From Myxococcus stipitatus DSM 14675 (lineage in GTDB: Bacteria; Myxococcota; Myxococcia; Myxococcales; Myxococcaceae): a stretch of DNA of 64,000 nt. Below, piece by piece: positions 1-7,153 of the stretch (the first letter of the stretch is position 1; every line of letters starts with the position of its first letter). The position numbers and the translations under genes were made by a program. The notes under the pieces were generated by a model that made no database searches, had not been told where the DNA came from, and saw only the letters and a program-made list of their open reading frames with translations. The stretch spans positions 3,844,001 to 3,908,000 of the forward strand of contig NC_020126.1 of assembly GCF_000331735.1 (NCBI RefSeq), given 5' to 3'.

Positions 1-62
1 GCCACTCGGACCGGGTCGGCCTGGCGCGAGAGCACGGGGGCGGCGAGGGCGAGAGGGGGCAT
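1..62 (-). CDS. Possible 5' end of a gene running off the left edge
   Basis: An ATG on the minus strand at 62 opens a frame that stays open to the window edge and reads MPPLALAAPVLSRQADPVRV. There is no good ribosome-binding site before it. Only 20 codons are visible, so neither identity nor reality can be settled. The plus strand shows no convincing gene end here either. Confidence 0.2.
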   Translation of the reverse strand, partial: MPPLALAAPVLSRQADPVRV

Positions 63-121
63 GCGCTCGACGCTACAGGTCCGTAGCATGTCGTCAATTT
101 TCCCGCCCCCTCTTCACCTCC

Positions 122-1018
122 TCAGTGCGCTGCCTGGAGGGCCTCGCGGTGCTTCTCCAGGAAGCTCGCGATGCTGGCCGGCGCACCCCCCGTGAGCTCC
201 GCGACGGCGGGCGAAGGCTTGTCCATCCGCCCTTCGGCCACCGCCACATCGAAGGAGGCAATGGCCTCGGCCAGGGGGGCGGGCAGGCCGTGGGACACCA
301 TGCCCGCGGTGAGGCTCGCGGCGTCGACGGCAAGGTACTGCACGGGGCGGCCCGTCAGCTTGCTGACCAGCCGCGCCAACTCCTCGTGACTCACCGCCGC
401 GGGTCCCGTGACATCCAGCGTGCGCTTCCCATCAAAGGCCGAGACGAGCGCCGCGACGGCCGCGCGAGCGCAATCCTCGCGCGTGACGAAGGCGGTAGCC
501 CCTGTACCCGTGGCGGCGATGAGCTGCCCTGTCGCCACGGCCCTGGGCAGGCTGTGCAGCAACAGGTCGGCGTAGAAGTTGTTGCGCAGCACGGTGAAGC
601 CCAGGCCGCTCTTCTCCAGCGCCTGCTCCGTCGCCCAGTGGTCCTTGGCGATGGTGACCGGAGAGTCCGGCTCGGGGCGGGTGAGGGACGTGTAGACGAT
701 GTGGCGGACTCCCGACCGGCGGGCCGCGTCCACCGCGTTCTGGTGCTGGGTGATGCGACGCCCAGGAACGTCGAGCGCGTCCGTGCTGATGAGCAGCAGT
801 CGCTGCGCGCCAGCGAAAGCGGCGTCGAGAGAGGCGGCATCATCGAAGTCCGCCTTGCGCACGACGACACCACGTGCCGCCAGGTCCGCGAGCTTCGAGG
901 GCTCTCGCGTGGTGACGATGAGGGGGCCGCGGTGGGACTCCAGCAGCAGCTCCACGACGCGGCGGCCGAGGTGACCAGAAGCTCCAGTGACGAGCAGGGT
1001 GGGAGAGGAGGCGGACAT
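122..1018 (-). CDS. NmrA-family NAD(P)-binding reductase (QorB-like)
   Basis: A 298-residue cytosolic Rossmann-fold protein of the NmrA/atypical short-chain dehydrogenase group, resembling NAD(P)H:quinone oxidoreductase 2 (QorB). The N-terminus carries the dinucleotide-binding glycine motif TGASGHLGRR (residues 11-20), followed by an Arg-containing strand (TTREPSK) typical of NADP-binding members, and a VYTSLTRP segment where classical enzymes have the catalytic Ser/Tyr. The start is supported by a GGAG about 8 bases upstream. It is divergent from a LysR regulator, the usual arrangement of such a reductase and its controller, so redox- or electrophile-responsive expression is likely (inference). 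The substrate cannot be read from sequence. Confidence 0.85.
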   Translation of the reverse strand: MSASSPTLLVTGASGHLGRRVVELLLESHRGPLIVTTREPSKLADLAARGVVVRKADFDDAASLDAAFAGAQRLLLISTDALDVPGRRITQHQNAVDAARRSGVRHIVYTSLTRPEPDSPVTIAKDHWATEQALEKSGLGFTVLRNNFYADLLLHSLPRAVATGQLIAATGTGATAFVTREDCARAAVAALVSAFDGKRTLDVTGPAAVSHEELARLVSKLTGRPVQYLAVDAASLTAGMVSHGLPAPLAEAIASFDVAVAEGRMDKPSPAVAELTGGAPASIASFLEKHREALQAAH

Positions 1019-1113
1019 GGGCAGGCTCCAAGTGGCGGGGGTGTGGCTTCGACTTCCGCATCAAGAGGTATCGGGCCGCCTCCCGCTGCACAATGTCCGC
1101 TCCTGGAGCATAC

Positions 1114-1131
1114 TGTTCCACGGGAGGAACA
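1114..1131. promoter_or_regulatory. Inverted repeat over the lysR ribosome-binding site
   Basis: TGTTCC-N6-GGAACA, a perfect 6-bp inverted repeat, ends one base before the LysR start codon and contains its GGAGG. It contains T-N11-A spacings of the kind found in LysR boxes. An autoregulatory operator is a reasonable inference; a chance palindrome is not excluded. Confidence 0.45.
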
Positions 1132-2028
1132 ATGGACCTGAACCAGCTCGCGCTCTTCGTCACCGTCGCCGAGGGAGCCAGTTTCTCCACCGCGGCGAAG
1201 AAGCTGGGCATGCCCAAGTCATCGGTGAGTCGGGGCATCGCCCAACTGGAGTCGTCGCTGGGGGTTCAGCTCCTCCATCGCACGACGCGCCGAGTGTCGC
1301 TGAGCACCGCGGGCCAGTCGCTGTACGAGCGCGTGTCGCCGATGCTCGCGTCGCTGCGCAAGTCGGTGGGCGAGCTTCCCGAGCTGGAAGATGAGCCGTC
1401 GGGAGAGCTGCGGCTGACCGCGGTGGTGGACTGGGGGGCGACGCTGCTCGCGGATGTCGTCACGCGGTTCGTGGCCCGCTACCCGGCGGTGAAGGTGGAC
1501 CTGCACCTGGACAATCGTGTCGTGGACCTGGTGGCGGAGGGCTTTGATGCCGCGCTCCGGTTGTCCCTCTCGCCACTGAAGGACTCAGCGCTGCGTGCTC
1601 GCCGACTGGGTCCGCTCACGCTGCGCCTCTATGCCTCGCCCGGCTATCTCGCGCGCCGAGGGACGCCTCGTCATCCTCGCGAGCTGGCGAGCCATTCGTG
1701 GATTGCGTTCCGCTCGGAGATGCCCTTGCGGTTGGCGGGGCCCGGGGACGAGACGAGCCCCGTGCCTCGCATGGGCGTCATCCGATGCGATGACATGTTC
1801 TTCATGCGAGAGACACTTCGCTTGGGCGCGGGCATCGGCTTCCTGCACTCGCTGCTCGCGGAGCCCGAAGTCACCGAGGGGCGACTGGTCCCCGTGCTTC
1901 CGAAGTGGAGCATCGCGGCGGGGAGCGTGTGGTTCGTCTCCACCGCCGAGCGACACATGCCGCGCAAGGTGGCGGCCTTCAGGGACTTCTTGATGGATGC
2001 GTTGAAGCACAGGCCGCTGCCGCCGTGA
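1132..2028 (+). CDS. LysR-family transcriptional regulator
   Basis: A 298-residue regulator of normal LysR length. Residues 1-60 form the winged helix-turn-helix (MDLNQLALFVTVAEGASFSTAAKKLG, with the recognition helix near SSVSRGIAQLE). The rest is the two-lobed periplasmic-binding-like effector domain of the CrgA/DsdC-like subgroup that commonly controls neighbouring oxidoreductases. A GTG 39 bases upstream would extend the frame, but the ATG at 1132 has GGAGG five bases before it and the HTH begins there, so I chose it. The gene is divergent from the NmrA reductase (113-bp spacer) and convergent with the next gene with only 30 bp between stops. The effector is unknown. Confidence 0.92.
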   Translation: MDLNQLALFVTVAEGASFSTAAKKLGMPKSSVSRGIAQLESSLGVQLLHRTTRRVSLSTAGQSLYERVSPMLASLRKSVGELPELEDEPSGELRLTAVVDWGATLLADVVTRFVARYPAVKVDLHLDNRVVDLVAEGFDAALRLSLSPLKDSALRARRLGPLTLRLYASPGYLARRGTPRHPRELASHSWIAFRSEMPLRLAGPGDETSPVPRMGVIRCDDMFFMRETLRLGAGIGFLHSLLAEPEVTEGRLVPVLPKWSIAAGSVWFVSTAERHMPRKVAAFRDFLMDALKHRPLPP

Positions 2029-2058
2029 GCAGACGGGCGCGCGGCGGCGCCTCTTGCG

Positions 2059-3405
2059 CTACAGCGAGCCCAGGAACCTCAGGACGGCGCCGCGCTCATC
2101 GGCGGACAGGGCCCTGAAGCCATCGCGCGCCGGCAGTGCCTCACCGCCATGCCAGAGGATGGCTTCCTCGATGGTGCGTGCACGGCCGTCATGCAGGAAT
2201 CCGGAGTAGGGCAGCACGGTCTGCGTCAGTCCCAGTCCCCACAGCGGGGGCGTGCGCCACTCGGTTCCCGTGGCCGCGCCATCCGGCCGTCCATCCGCGA
2301 GCTCAGGCCCCATGTCGTGCAACAGCATGTCCGTGTACGGATGGATGCGCTGCCACGAGACCTCCGCGACGGGATGAGCTCCCGTCTCCAGTGTCTCCCT
2401 GTGACAGGCCTCACACCCCAGCTTGCTGAACAGCTTCTCTCCGCGTTGGACGGTGGGGTCGTCCAGGAACGTGCGTGCCGGCACGCCCAGCGACTGCGAA
2501 TAGAAGACCGCGTCCTGGAGCACGTCGGCGGAGACCTCGAACGTCCCGTCCGCTTCGGGGAAGAGCGGGGTCGTCAGGCCCATGTCGTTGAAGTAGGCCT
2601 CGGCGGACTGCTGAACGAGGGTGGGGCTGTTCGCCTTCCACCCGAAACGTCCGGGCACGAGCGTGCGAGTCGCCACATCCCAGACCTCGTTCATCCGCCC
2701 GGAGATGCCGTCGCTGTTCCGGTCATCCGGGTCCTCGAGCGAGCGCAGGGTTTCGACTGGCACCGCCTCGAGCAGCCCCAGCCCGAAGACCGGGGGCGGC
2801 AGGCGCAGCGACATGAGCATGTCGGGCGGAAGCGCGGAGCCATCCGTGGGGGTGATGCGCACCCGAGGCGAGCGAAGCGTGTACGACGCCCCATCGGGGT
2901 ACTGTCCCGCGTGCTCCACCCAGGAGAGGGAGAGGCTTGCTTCCGGAGCAACGCCAACGGTGGCGCGGTCCTGCACCTGGAACCCGAGGCCCGGGACGGG
3001 AACCGCGCCCCGAGGATGGTCAGGGGTCCCATGGGGGAGGCTCACTCGCACGAGGAGCTGGGTGCGCTGGATGTTGTGGCCCATCACCGGAAGGCCGCGA
3101 CCATTGCGCAGGTGGCAGTTGTTGCAGGAGTCGTTGTTGAACGTGGGGCCCAGCCCCGGGTTGATGCGCGAGGGGGCCGGCACGAATATCGCCGCGAAGG
3201 CCGCGTCGCCCTCCCGGTGGGGGCGGTCATTCTCCGGCAAGAGGTTGTTCGCCGGCTGCATGAACGCCAGCGACGAGCGGTCATCGATGGTGGTGGCCCC
3301 GCCCGCACGCGGTGGGGCGAAGGGCACACCTGGTGCCTCCTCTCCACAGCCGGCGGTCCACAGCAGCAAGGCTCCCCACATCGCGGCACGTCGCATGGCG
3401 TTCAT
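2059..3405 (-). CDS. Di-heme oxidoreductase (DHOR) lipoprotein, imelysin partner
   Basis: A 448-residue exported lipoprotein with two c-type haem sites. A signal peptide ends in the lipobox TAGC (Cys20). The haem-attachment motifs are CNNCH (94-98) and CEACH (331-335), the spacing and context of the DHOR/'thiol oxidoreductase' family related to bacterial di-haem peroxidases. Nearby G-x-FLHDGRA near residue 405 is also typical. It is the last gene of a minus-strand operon, 24 bp after an imelysin gene. DHOR and imelysin genes are known to be paired in many bacteria as iron-regulated genes (IrpA-like), which suggests a periplasmic redox role in iron acquisition; the actual reaction is not established. 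Confidence 0.88.
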   Translation of the reverse strand: MNAMRRAAMWGALLLWTAGCGEEAPGVPFAPPRAGGATTIDDRSSLAFMQPANNLLPENDRPHREGDAAFAAIFVPAPSRINPGLGPTFNNDSCNNCHLRNGRGLPVMGHNIQRTQLLVRVSLPHGTPDHPRGAVPVPGLGFQVQDRATVGVAPEASLSLSWVEHAGQYPDGASYTLRSPRVRITPTDGSALPPDMLMSLRLPPPVFGLGLLEAVPVETLRSLEDPDDRNSDGISGRMNEVWDVATRTLVPGRFGWKANSPTLVQQSAEAYFNDMGLTTPLFPEADGTFEVSADVLQDAVFYSQSLGVPARTFLDDPTVQRGEKLFSKLGCEACHRETLETGAHPVAEVSWQRIHPYTDMLLHDMGPELADGRPDGAATGTEWRTPPLWGLGLTQTVLPYSGFLHDGRARTIEEAILWHGGEALPARDGFRALSADERGAVLRFLGSL

Positions 3406-3429
3406 TCGCTCTTGTTCCGCGGTCGGGTG

Positions 3430-4530
3430 CTACTTGGTGAGCAGGGGCTGCACCTCGCCCTGGAACGTCTCGAGGAGCGTGCGGATGGCCGTCTGGGCCG
3501 TCTGGATTTCGTCCGCCGACGCGGCGTCGTTGATGGACTCGCGGAAGGGCTCGGGGATAGCAGCCAGCGCGGTGACGGATGCGGCAATCTGTCCGCGAAT
3601 CTTGACGTCGAGCGCGCTGCCCACGCCCACCACGTCCTGAAGCGACGTGCCCTTCTTCGTCTCACCCTGCAGGTGGCCCAGGTACACGTTCTCCACGCTG
3701 CGGATGTTGTTGGTGAAGTCGCTCAGCGAGTTGTATGCGAACTGGCTCTCCACCTCGTTCGGGTCACCCGAGTCGAACGGAACGGCGATCTTCCCGTTGG
3801 CCACCTCGTCGAGGATCTCGACGATGCCCGTCACGATCTCCTGTGCGGCGGCGTGGACGGACGGATACGCGGTGTTGCCGGCCTTGCCCGCGGTCGCCAG
3901 CGTGTCGCGGAACGGCGGGTTGCCGTCGGAGGGCTGAATCCAGAGGGTGTGCACCACCGTGGCGACACGCTTGAGCTCCGTCGCAGTCGCCAGGAGGTAG
4001 TCGAACTCCCGCGGCGTGATCTGCCCCACCGTCTTGGTGCCGCCATCGCCGAAGATGAGGAACTCCACCGTGTGGAAGCCCTTCTGCGAGTTCTCGAGGT
4101 TGCCCATGTACTCCGGCGTGAGGACGTCGCCGTTGTTGAGCACCTTCTGGAGGTCGACGAGGTTCAGGGGCCAGCTGTCCATCGCGGGGTCATAACCACC
4201 GGCGACAGGGCCGAAGAGGAAGCCTTCGCTCTGCTCCCACGGAACGCGTGCCGCCTGCCAGGCCTGCTTCGCGGCATTCAGCTTCTCCGCGGAAGGAGCG
4301 GTCGCGAGCGCCTTGCAGGCCGCGTCCAGCTCCGTCATCCGCGTGGCGAGCTTCGCGTAGGTGGGAACGACCACCTGGTCCGCGAACGTGATGATGAGCT
4401 CCGAGTTGACCTTGGAATCCGGCGACTCGCAGCACGGTTCCGCGTCGTCACCGCAGCCACCGAGGAACAGGGCTCCGGACAGCAGCGCCGGCGCGAACGC
4501 CAGGCGGAGGGGCAGGGACATGCGCTTCAT
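3430..4530 (-). CDS. Imelysin-family lipoprotein
   Basis: A 366-residue member of the imelysin (peptidase M75/IrpA/EfeO-related) family. The signal peptide has lipobox LGGC (Cys26), so it is a periplasmic- or surface-facing lipoprotein. The family hallmark GxHxxE is present as GFHTVE (151-156), inside KGFHTVEFLIFG. The N-terminal helix (SELIITFADQVVVPTYAKL) is characteristic. Despite the peptidase name, structural work on the family points to metal or iron-related binding rather than proteolysis. It lies between a porin-like gene (45-bp gap) and a di-heme oxidoreductase (24-bp gap), so the three probably act as one envelope system for iron. Confidence 0.92.
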   Translation of the reverse strand: MKRMSLPLRLAFAPALLSGALFLGGCGDDAEPCCESPDSKVNSELIITFADQVVVPTYAKLATRMTELDAACKALATAPSAEKLNAAKQAWQAARVPWEQSEGFLFGPVAGGYDPAMDSWPLNLVDLQKVLNNGDVLTPEYMGNLENSQKGFHTVEFLIFGDGGTKTVGQITPREFDYLLATATELKRVATVVHTLWIQPSDGNPPFRDTLATAGKAGNTAYPSVHAAAQEIVTGIVEILDEVANGKIAVPFDSGDPNEVESQFAYNSLSDFTNNIRSVENVYLGHLQGETKKGTSLQDVVGVGSALDVKIRGQIAASVTALAAIPEPFRESINDAASADEIQTAQTAIRTLLETFQGEVQPLLTK

Positions 4531-4575
4531 GACAGACCTTTCTTTGGGGGGAGGGGGCGCTGGATGTGGCCAGCG

Positions 4576-6087
4576 TCAGTAGTTGAAGCCCGTGGCGAGC
4601 CGCAGGGTGTTCTCCGGGCGGTAGACGGCTGAGCCCAGGCGTCGGTGGCCGAAGTCGATCTTCGCGAAGGCCACGTTCATCAATTGGTACGAGACGCCCA
4701 CCGTGTAGACGGAGCGGCGGAATCGCGGGTTGTCGAACAGCTCCGCGCGCGGCTTGAACTGCGAGTCGACGTAGTCGTAGCGGACGAACGGGAAGAGCTG
4801 GTGGTCACCACCCAGGCCGACGACGGGCGCGATGTCGTAGCCAACCTCGCCCCACACGGCCAACGCGTTGTCGGACACGGGCGTGCGCTGCACCCCGAGC
4901 AGGTTGGACAGGCGCGCGTTGCGCTGCGAGATGGCCTCCGCGTTCTTCAGGTGGCCCCACATCACCAGCGCCTTCGCGCTCCACGATCCCTTTCGCACCG
5001 AGAGGTGCGCGTCGAGGATGGTCAGCGGCGCGGACACATAGCCGCACGGAGCGACCTCCGCTTCGTTGTTGGCGTTCTCGCAGTTCTTCACCAGGTCCGC
5101 CTTGGGGCGGTTGCGCGTGGTGTCGCCGTAGTAGGCGGAGGCGCCAAAGGTGAATCCATCGAAGTGGGTCACGTCGACGCGCGCCACCACGGCCATGTCC
5201 GTGGCGCGCTGCACCTCGAAGCGGCGCTGATGCCCACCCACCACCCAGTTGCGCGAGCTGAAGCCCGTGGAGTCCAGTCCGTTGACCAGCTGTCCGGTGA
5301 GGCGCAGGCCCCAGGGGAACTTGTAGCGCAGGCGCAGGCCCATCTCGTCCCACGTGTTGGGGATGATGCTCGTCTCCGCCTCGTCACGCGTGGTGCCCAG
5401 GTAGTCGATGGGGCGCGAGAACTCACTCAGCGTCCCCACCGCGACATAGAAGCGACCCACCGTGAGCGAGGCGTTCTGGCCCAGCTTCTTGGAGAGGAAC
5501 AGCTCCTCCACCAGGATCTCGCCGCCCTTGTCCAACTCCTGCTCGAACTCGCCGAACTCCTCGTACTCGAGCTCCATCGCGGTGCCCGTGCCACCGTGCT
5601 CGAACTCGACCTCGACTTCCGCCTCGAGGCCGTAGTCGGGCAGCACGCCCTTCAGTTCCACCACCAGCCGCGTCGTGTCGAACTCCACGCGTGAGTCGCG
5701 CTGCGAACCACGAGCCCGGTTCTGGTTGAGCCCGTGGTTGAAGTACGCGAACTGAAGCTCTCCATACGAAGTGAAGAACGCCTCCAGCTTCGGGCGCTTC
5801 GGAAACAACGACACCGGAGCGGGCTGCTCCGGCACCGGGGCGGGCGTCGCGTCCGGGGAAGGCGTCGGGCTGGAGGCTGGCGCGTCAGCGGGCGCGGGCG
5901 TCGGGCTCGCGGGGGCGGCAGGCGCGGGACTCGCCGGCTCCGAAGCCGCGGGCGCGGAGGCCATCGCTGGCGCCGGGGGCGACTCCCCCGAACCGGTGGA
6001 GCCATCCGCGCGGGCAACCGCCGCGGAGAGCATCAGGGTGGAACAGAGCAACAGCGACGACGGAACGGAGCGAGGACGAGCGGGCAT
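4576..6087 (-). CDS. Porin-like outer-membrane beta-barrel protein
   Basis: About 503 residues from the ATG at 6087 (a TTG at 6129 would add 14 residues without a signal-like start). A cleavable signal peptide ends near AVARA. It is followed by a Pro/Ala-rich linker of roughly 60 residues, then a long barrel domain with alternating aromatic and polar strands ending in a terminal Tyr (RLATGFNY), the C-terminal aromatic expected of proteins assembled by BamA. The barrel resembles OprO/OprP-type porins, though I cannot place it exactly. As first gene of the operon with imelysin and di-haem oxidoreductase it could be the outer-membrane entry route for their substrate (inference). Confidence 0.75.
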   Translation of the reverse strand: MPARPRSVPSSLLLCSTLMLSAAVARADGSTGSGESPPAPAMASAPAASEPASPAPAAPASPTPAPADAPASSPTPSPDATPAPVPEQPAPVSLFPKRPKLEAFFTSYGELQFAYFNHGLNQNRARGSQRDSRVEFDTTRLVVELKGVLPDYGLEAEVEVEFEHGGTGTAMELEYEEFGEFEQELDKGGEILVEELFLSKKLGQNASLTVGRFYVAVGTLSEFSRPIDYLGTTRDEAETSIIPNTWDEMGLRLRYKFPWGLRLTGQLVNGLDSTGFSSRNWVVGGHQRRFEVQRATDMAVVARVDVTHFDGFTFGASAYYGDTTRNRPKADLVKNCENANNEAEVAPCGYVSAPLTILDAHLSVRKGSWSAKALVMWGHLKNAEAISQRNARLSNLLGVQRTPVSDNALAVWGEVGYDIAPVVGLGGDHQLFPFVRYDYVDSQFKPRAELFDNPRFRRSVYTVGVSYQLMNVAFAKIDFGHRRLGSAVYRPENTLRLATGFNY

Positions 6088-6117
6088 TGGTGCGCCGCGC
6101 ACCCTACGCTCATGATT

Positions 6118-6140
6118 TTGATTTTGCAAACCAGAATCAA
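6118..6140. promoter_or_regulatory. Inverted repeat upstream of the porin-imelysin-DHOR operon
   Basis: TTGATTTT-N7-AGAATCAA, an 8-bp inverted repeat with one mismatched pair, lies 31-53 bases upstream of the chosen porin start. It stands out as an AT-rich island in a very GC-rich region. Its size and TGATT/AATCA arms recall Fur-type operators, which fits an imelysin operon, but it is not the canonical Fur box. Operator role is inferred from position and symmetry. Confidence 0.5.
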
Positions 6141-6150
6141 TTTAGGCTCA

Positions 6151-6185
6151 AAAGGAAAGGCCCGAGAGCACGGCTCATCGGGCCT
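6151..6185 (-). terminator. Rho-independent terminator of the DUF3108/DUF4091 operon
   Basis: Read on the minus strand, AGGCCCGA and TCGGGCCT form an 8-bp stem with a 12-base loop, followed by TTTCCTTTT. It lies 30 bases after the stop of the minus-strand gene ending at 6215. Confidence 0.75.
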
Positions 6186-6214
6186 CGAGGACGAAGGGGC
6201 GTCGCCTCAGCGAC

Positions 6215-7132
6215 TCACCACTTCATCTCTTCCTTGCCAGGGCCAGCCTCCTGTCGCTTCTCGCCGGGGCGGCTCACGCCGGTGAGCGTGGCGCGCACGG
6301 TGCCCAGGTCCAGCGTGCCGACGGCGGCCAGGGGCAGCCTGCGGGCATCGTCGGAGATCCACACGTGGACCTCGCGCTTCTGCTTCGGGCGGTCCAGGCG
6401 CACGGCGATTCCGGACAGGTGCCACGCGTTGAACTGACCCAGCGGGGTGGTCACCTGCTCCTTCTTGAGGACCTGTCCCTGCATGCGCCACAGCCTGCGC
6501 ACGCCGTAGACGTCGAAGCAGACGCTCATGTTCTCCTCGAGTGGGAGCTGGCGCAGCAGGTAGATGGAGCCCGCGACGTCGAGGCCATCCTTGTCGTAGG
6601 TGTAGTTGAACTGGCCCTTGCTGCGCTGGCCAATCTGGTAGTCGACCTTGATGGCGCGGTCCTTGTGCGTGAAGGCGACCTCCACCTTGCGGCGCAGCTC
6701 GTTCTCCGTCGCGTCCTCCACGTAGCGCCGAGGACGCAACGTGCGAGGGTGGAGCCAGGTGGTGGCGCTGCCTCGGACGCGGCGGACCTTGGAGAAGAAG
6801 GAGTTGGTCTGCGCCTCCGCCAGCACGGGGATCTGCCCGTTCTGTTGCTTCTGGACGCGCAGGGTCATCTTCCCGGCCTGGGCGCCCATGGCATCCAGGT
6901 CGAACTCCAGCACCTCGCCGGGCATGAACGTCAGCGGCATGCGCAGCGCGGGCAGGGCCTGGGCGCAGGGCTCGACGGTGAGCGGAGGCTCCTCGATGGG
7001 AGCCGCCGAGTGGGTGTCAGCGGGCTTCTCGGCGTCGGGCTTGTCGGCCTCCGTGTCCGGAAGCTGGGCCCAGGCGGTACCGCTGGAGCACAGCAGCAAC
7101 CAGGTCGCGAGCAGGGGGCGCAAGGAGCTCAT
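6215..7132 (-). CDS. DUF3108-domain exported protein
   Basis: A 305-residue protein. The ATG at 7132 follows a strong GGAAGAAGG; an upstream in-frame start adds five residues only. The signal peptide ends at SGTAWA. After a charged linker (residues 30-50) comes a DUF3108 domain, recognisable from FMPGEVLEFDLDAMGAQAG followed by repeated beta strands. DUF3108 proteins are predicted periplasmic beta-rich proteins without assigned function. It is the last gene of a three-gene operon, 21 bp after a DUF4091 gene, and a second DUF3108 protein (8865-9674) begins the operon. The pair may bind or present the polysaccharide-type ligand of the DUF4091 protein (speculation). Confidence 0.8.
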   Translation of the reverse strand: MSSLRPLLATWLLLCSSGTAWAQLPDTEADKPDAEKPADTHSAAPIEEPPLTVEPCAQALPALRMPLTFMPGEVLEFDLDAMGAQAGKMTLRVQKQQNGQIPVLAEAQTNSFFSKVRRVRGSATTWLHPRTLRPRRYVEDATENELRRKVEVAFTHKDRAIKVDYQIGQRSKGQFNYTYDKDGLDVAGSIYLLRQLPLEENMSVCFDVYGVRRLWRMQGQVLKKEQVTTPLGQFNAWHLSGIAVRLDRPKQKREVHVWISDDARRLPLAAVGTLDLGTVRATLTGVSRPGEKRQEAGPGKEEMKW

Positions 7133-7153
7133 CCTTCTTCCTTCCACTGGGGA

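Noticed and set aside
2149..4632. Plus-strand open frame of 827 codons
   Set aside because: It lies opposite the imelysin and di-haem oxidoreductase genes, which have clear motifs and signal peptides. Its translation is an Arg/Gly/His/Val-rich shadow typical of GC-rich antisense frames.
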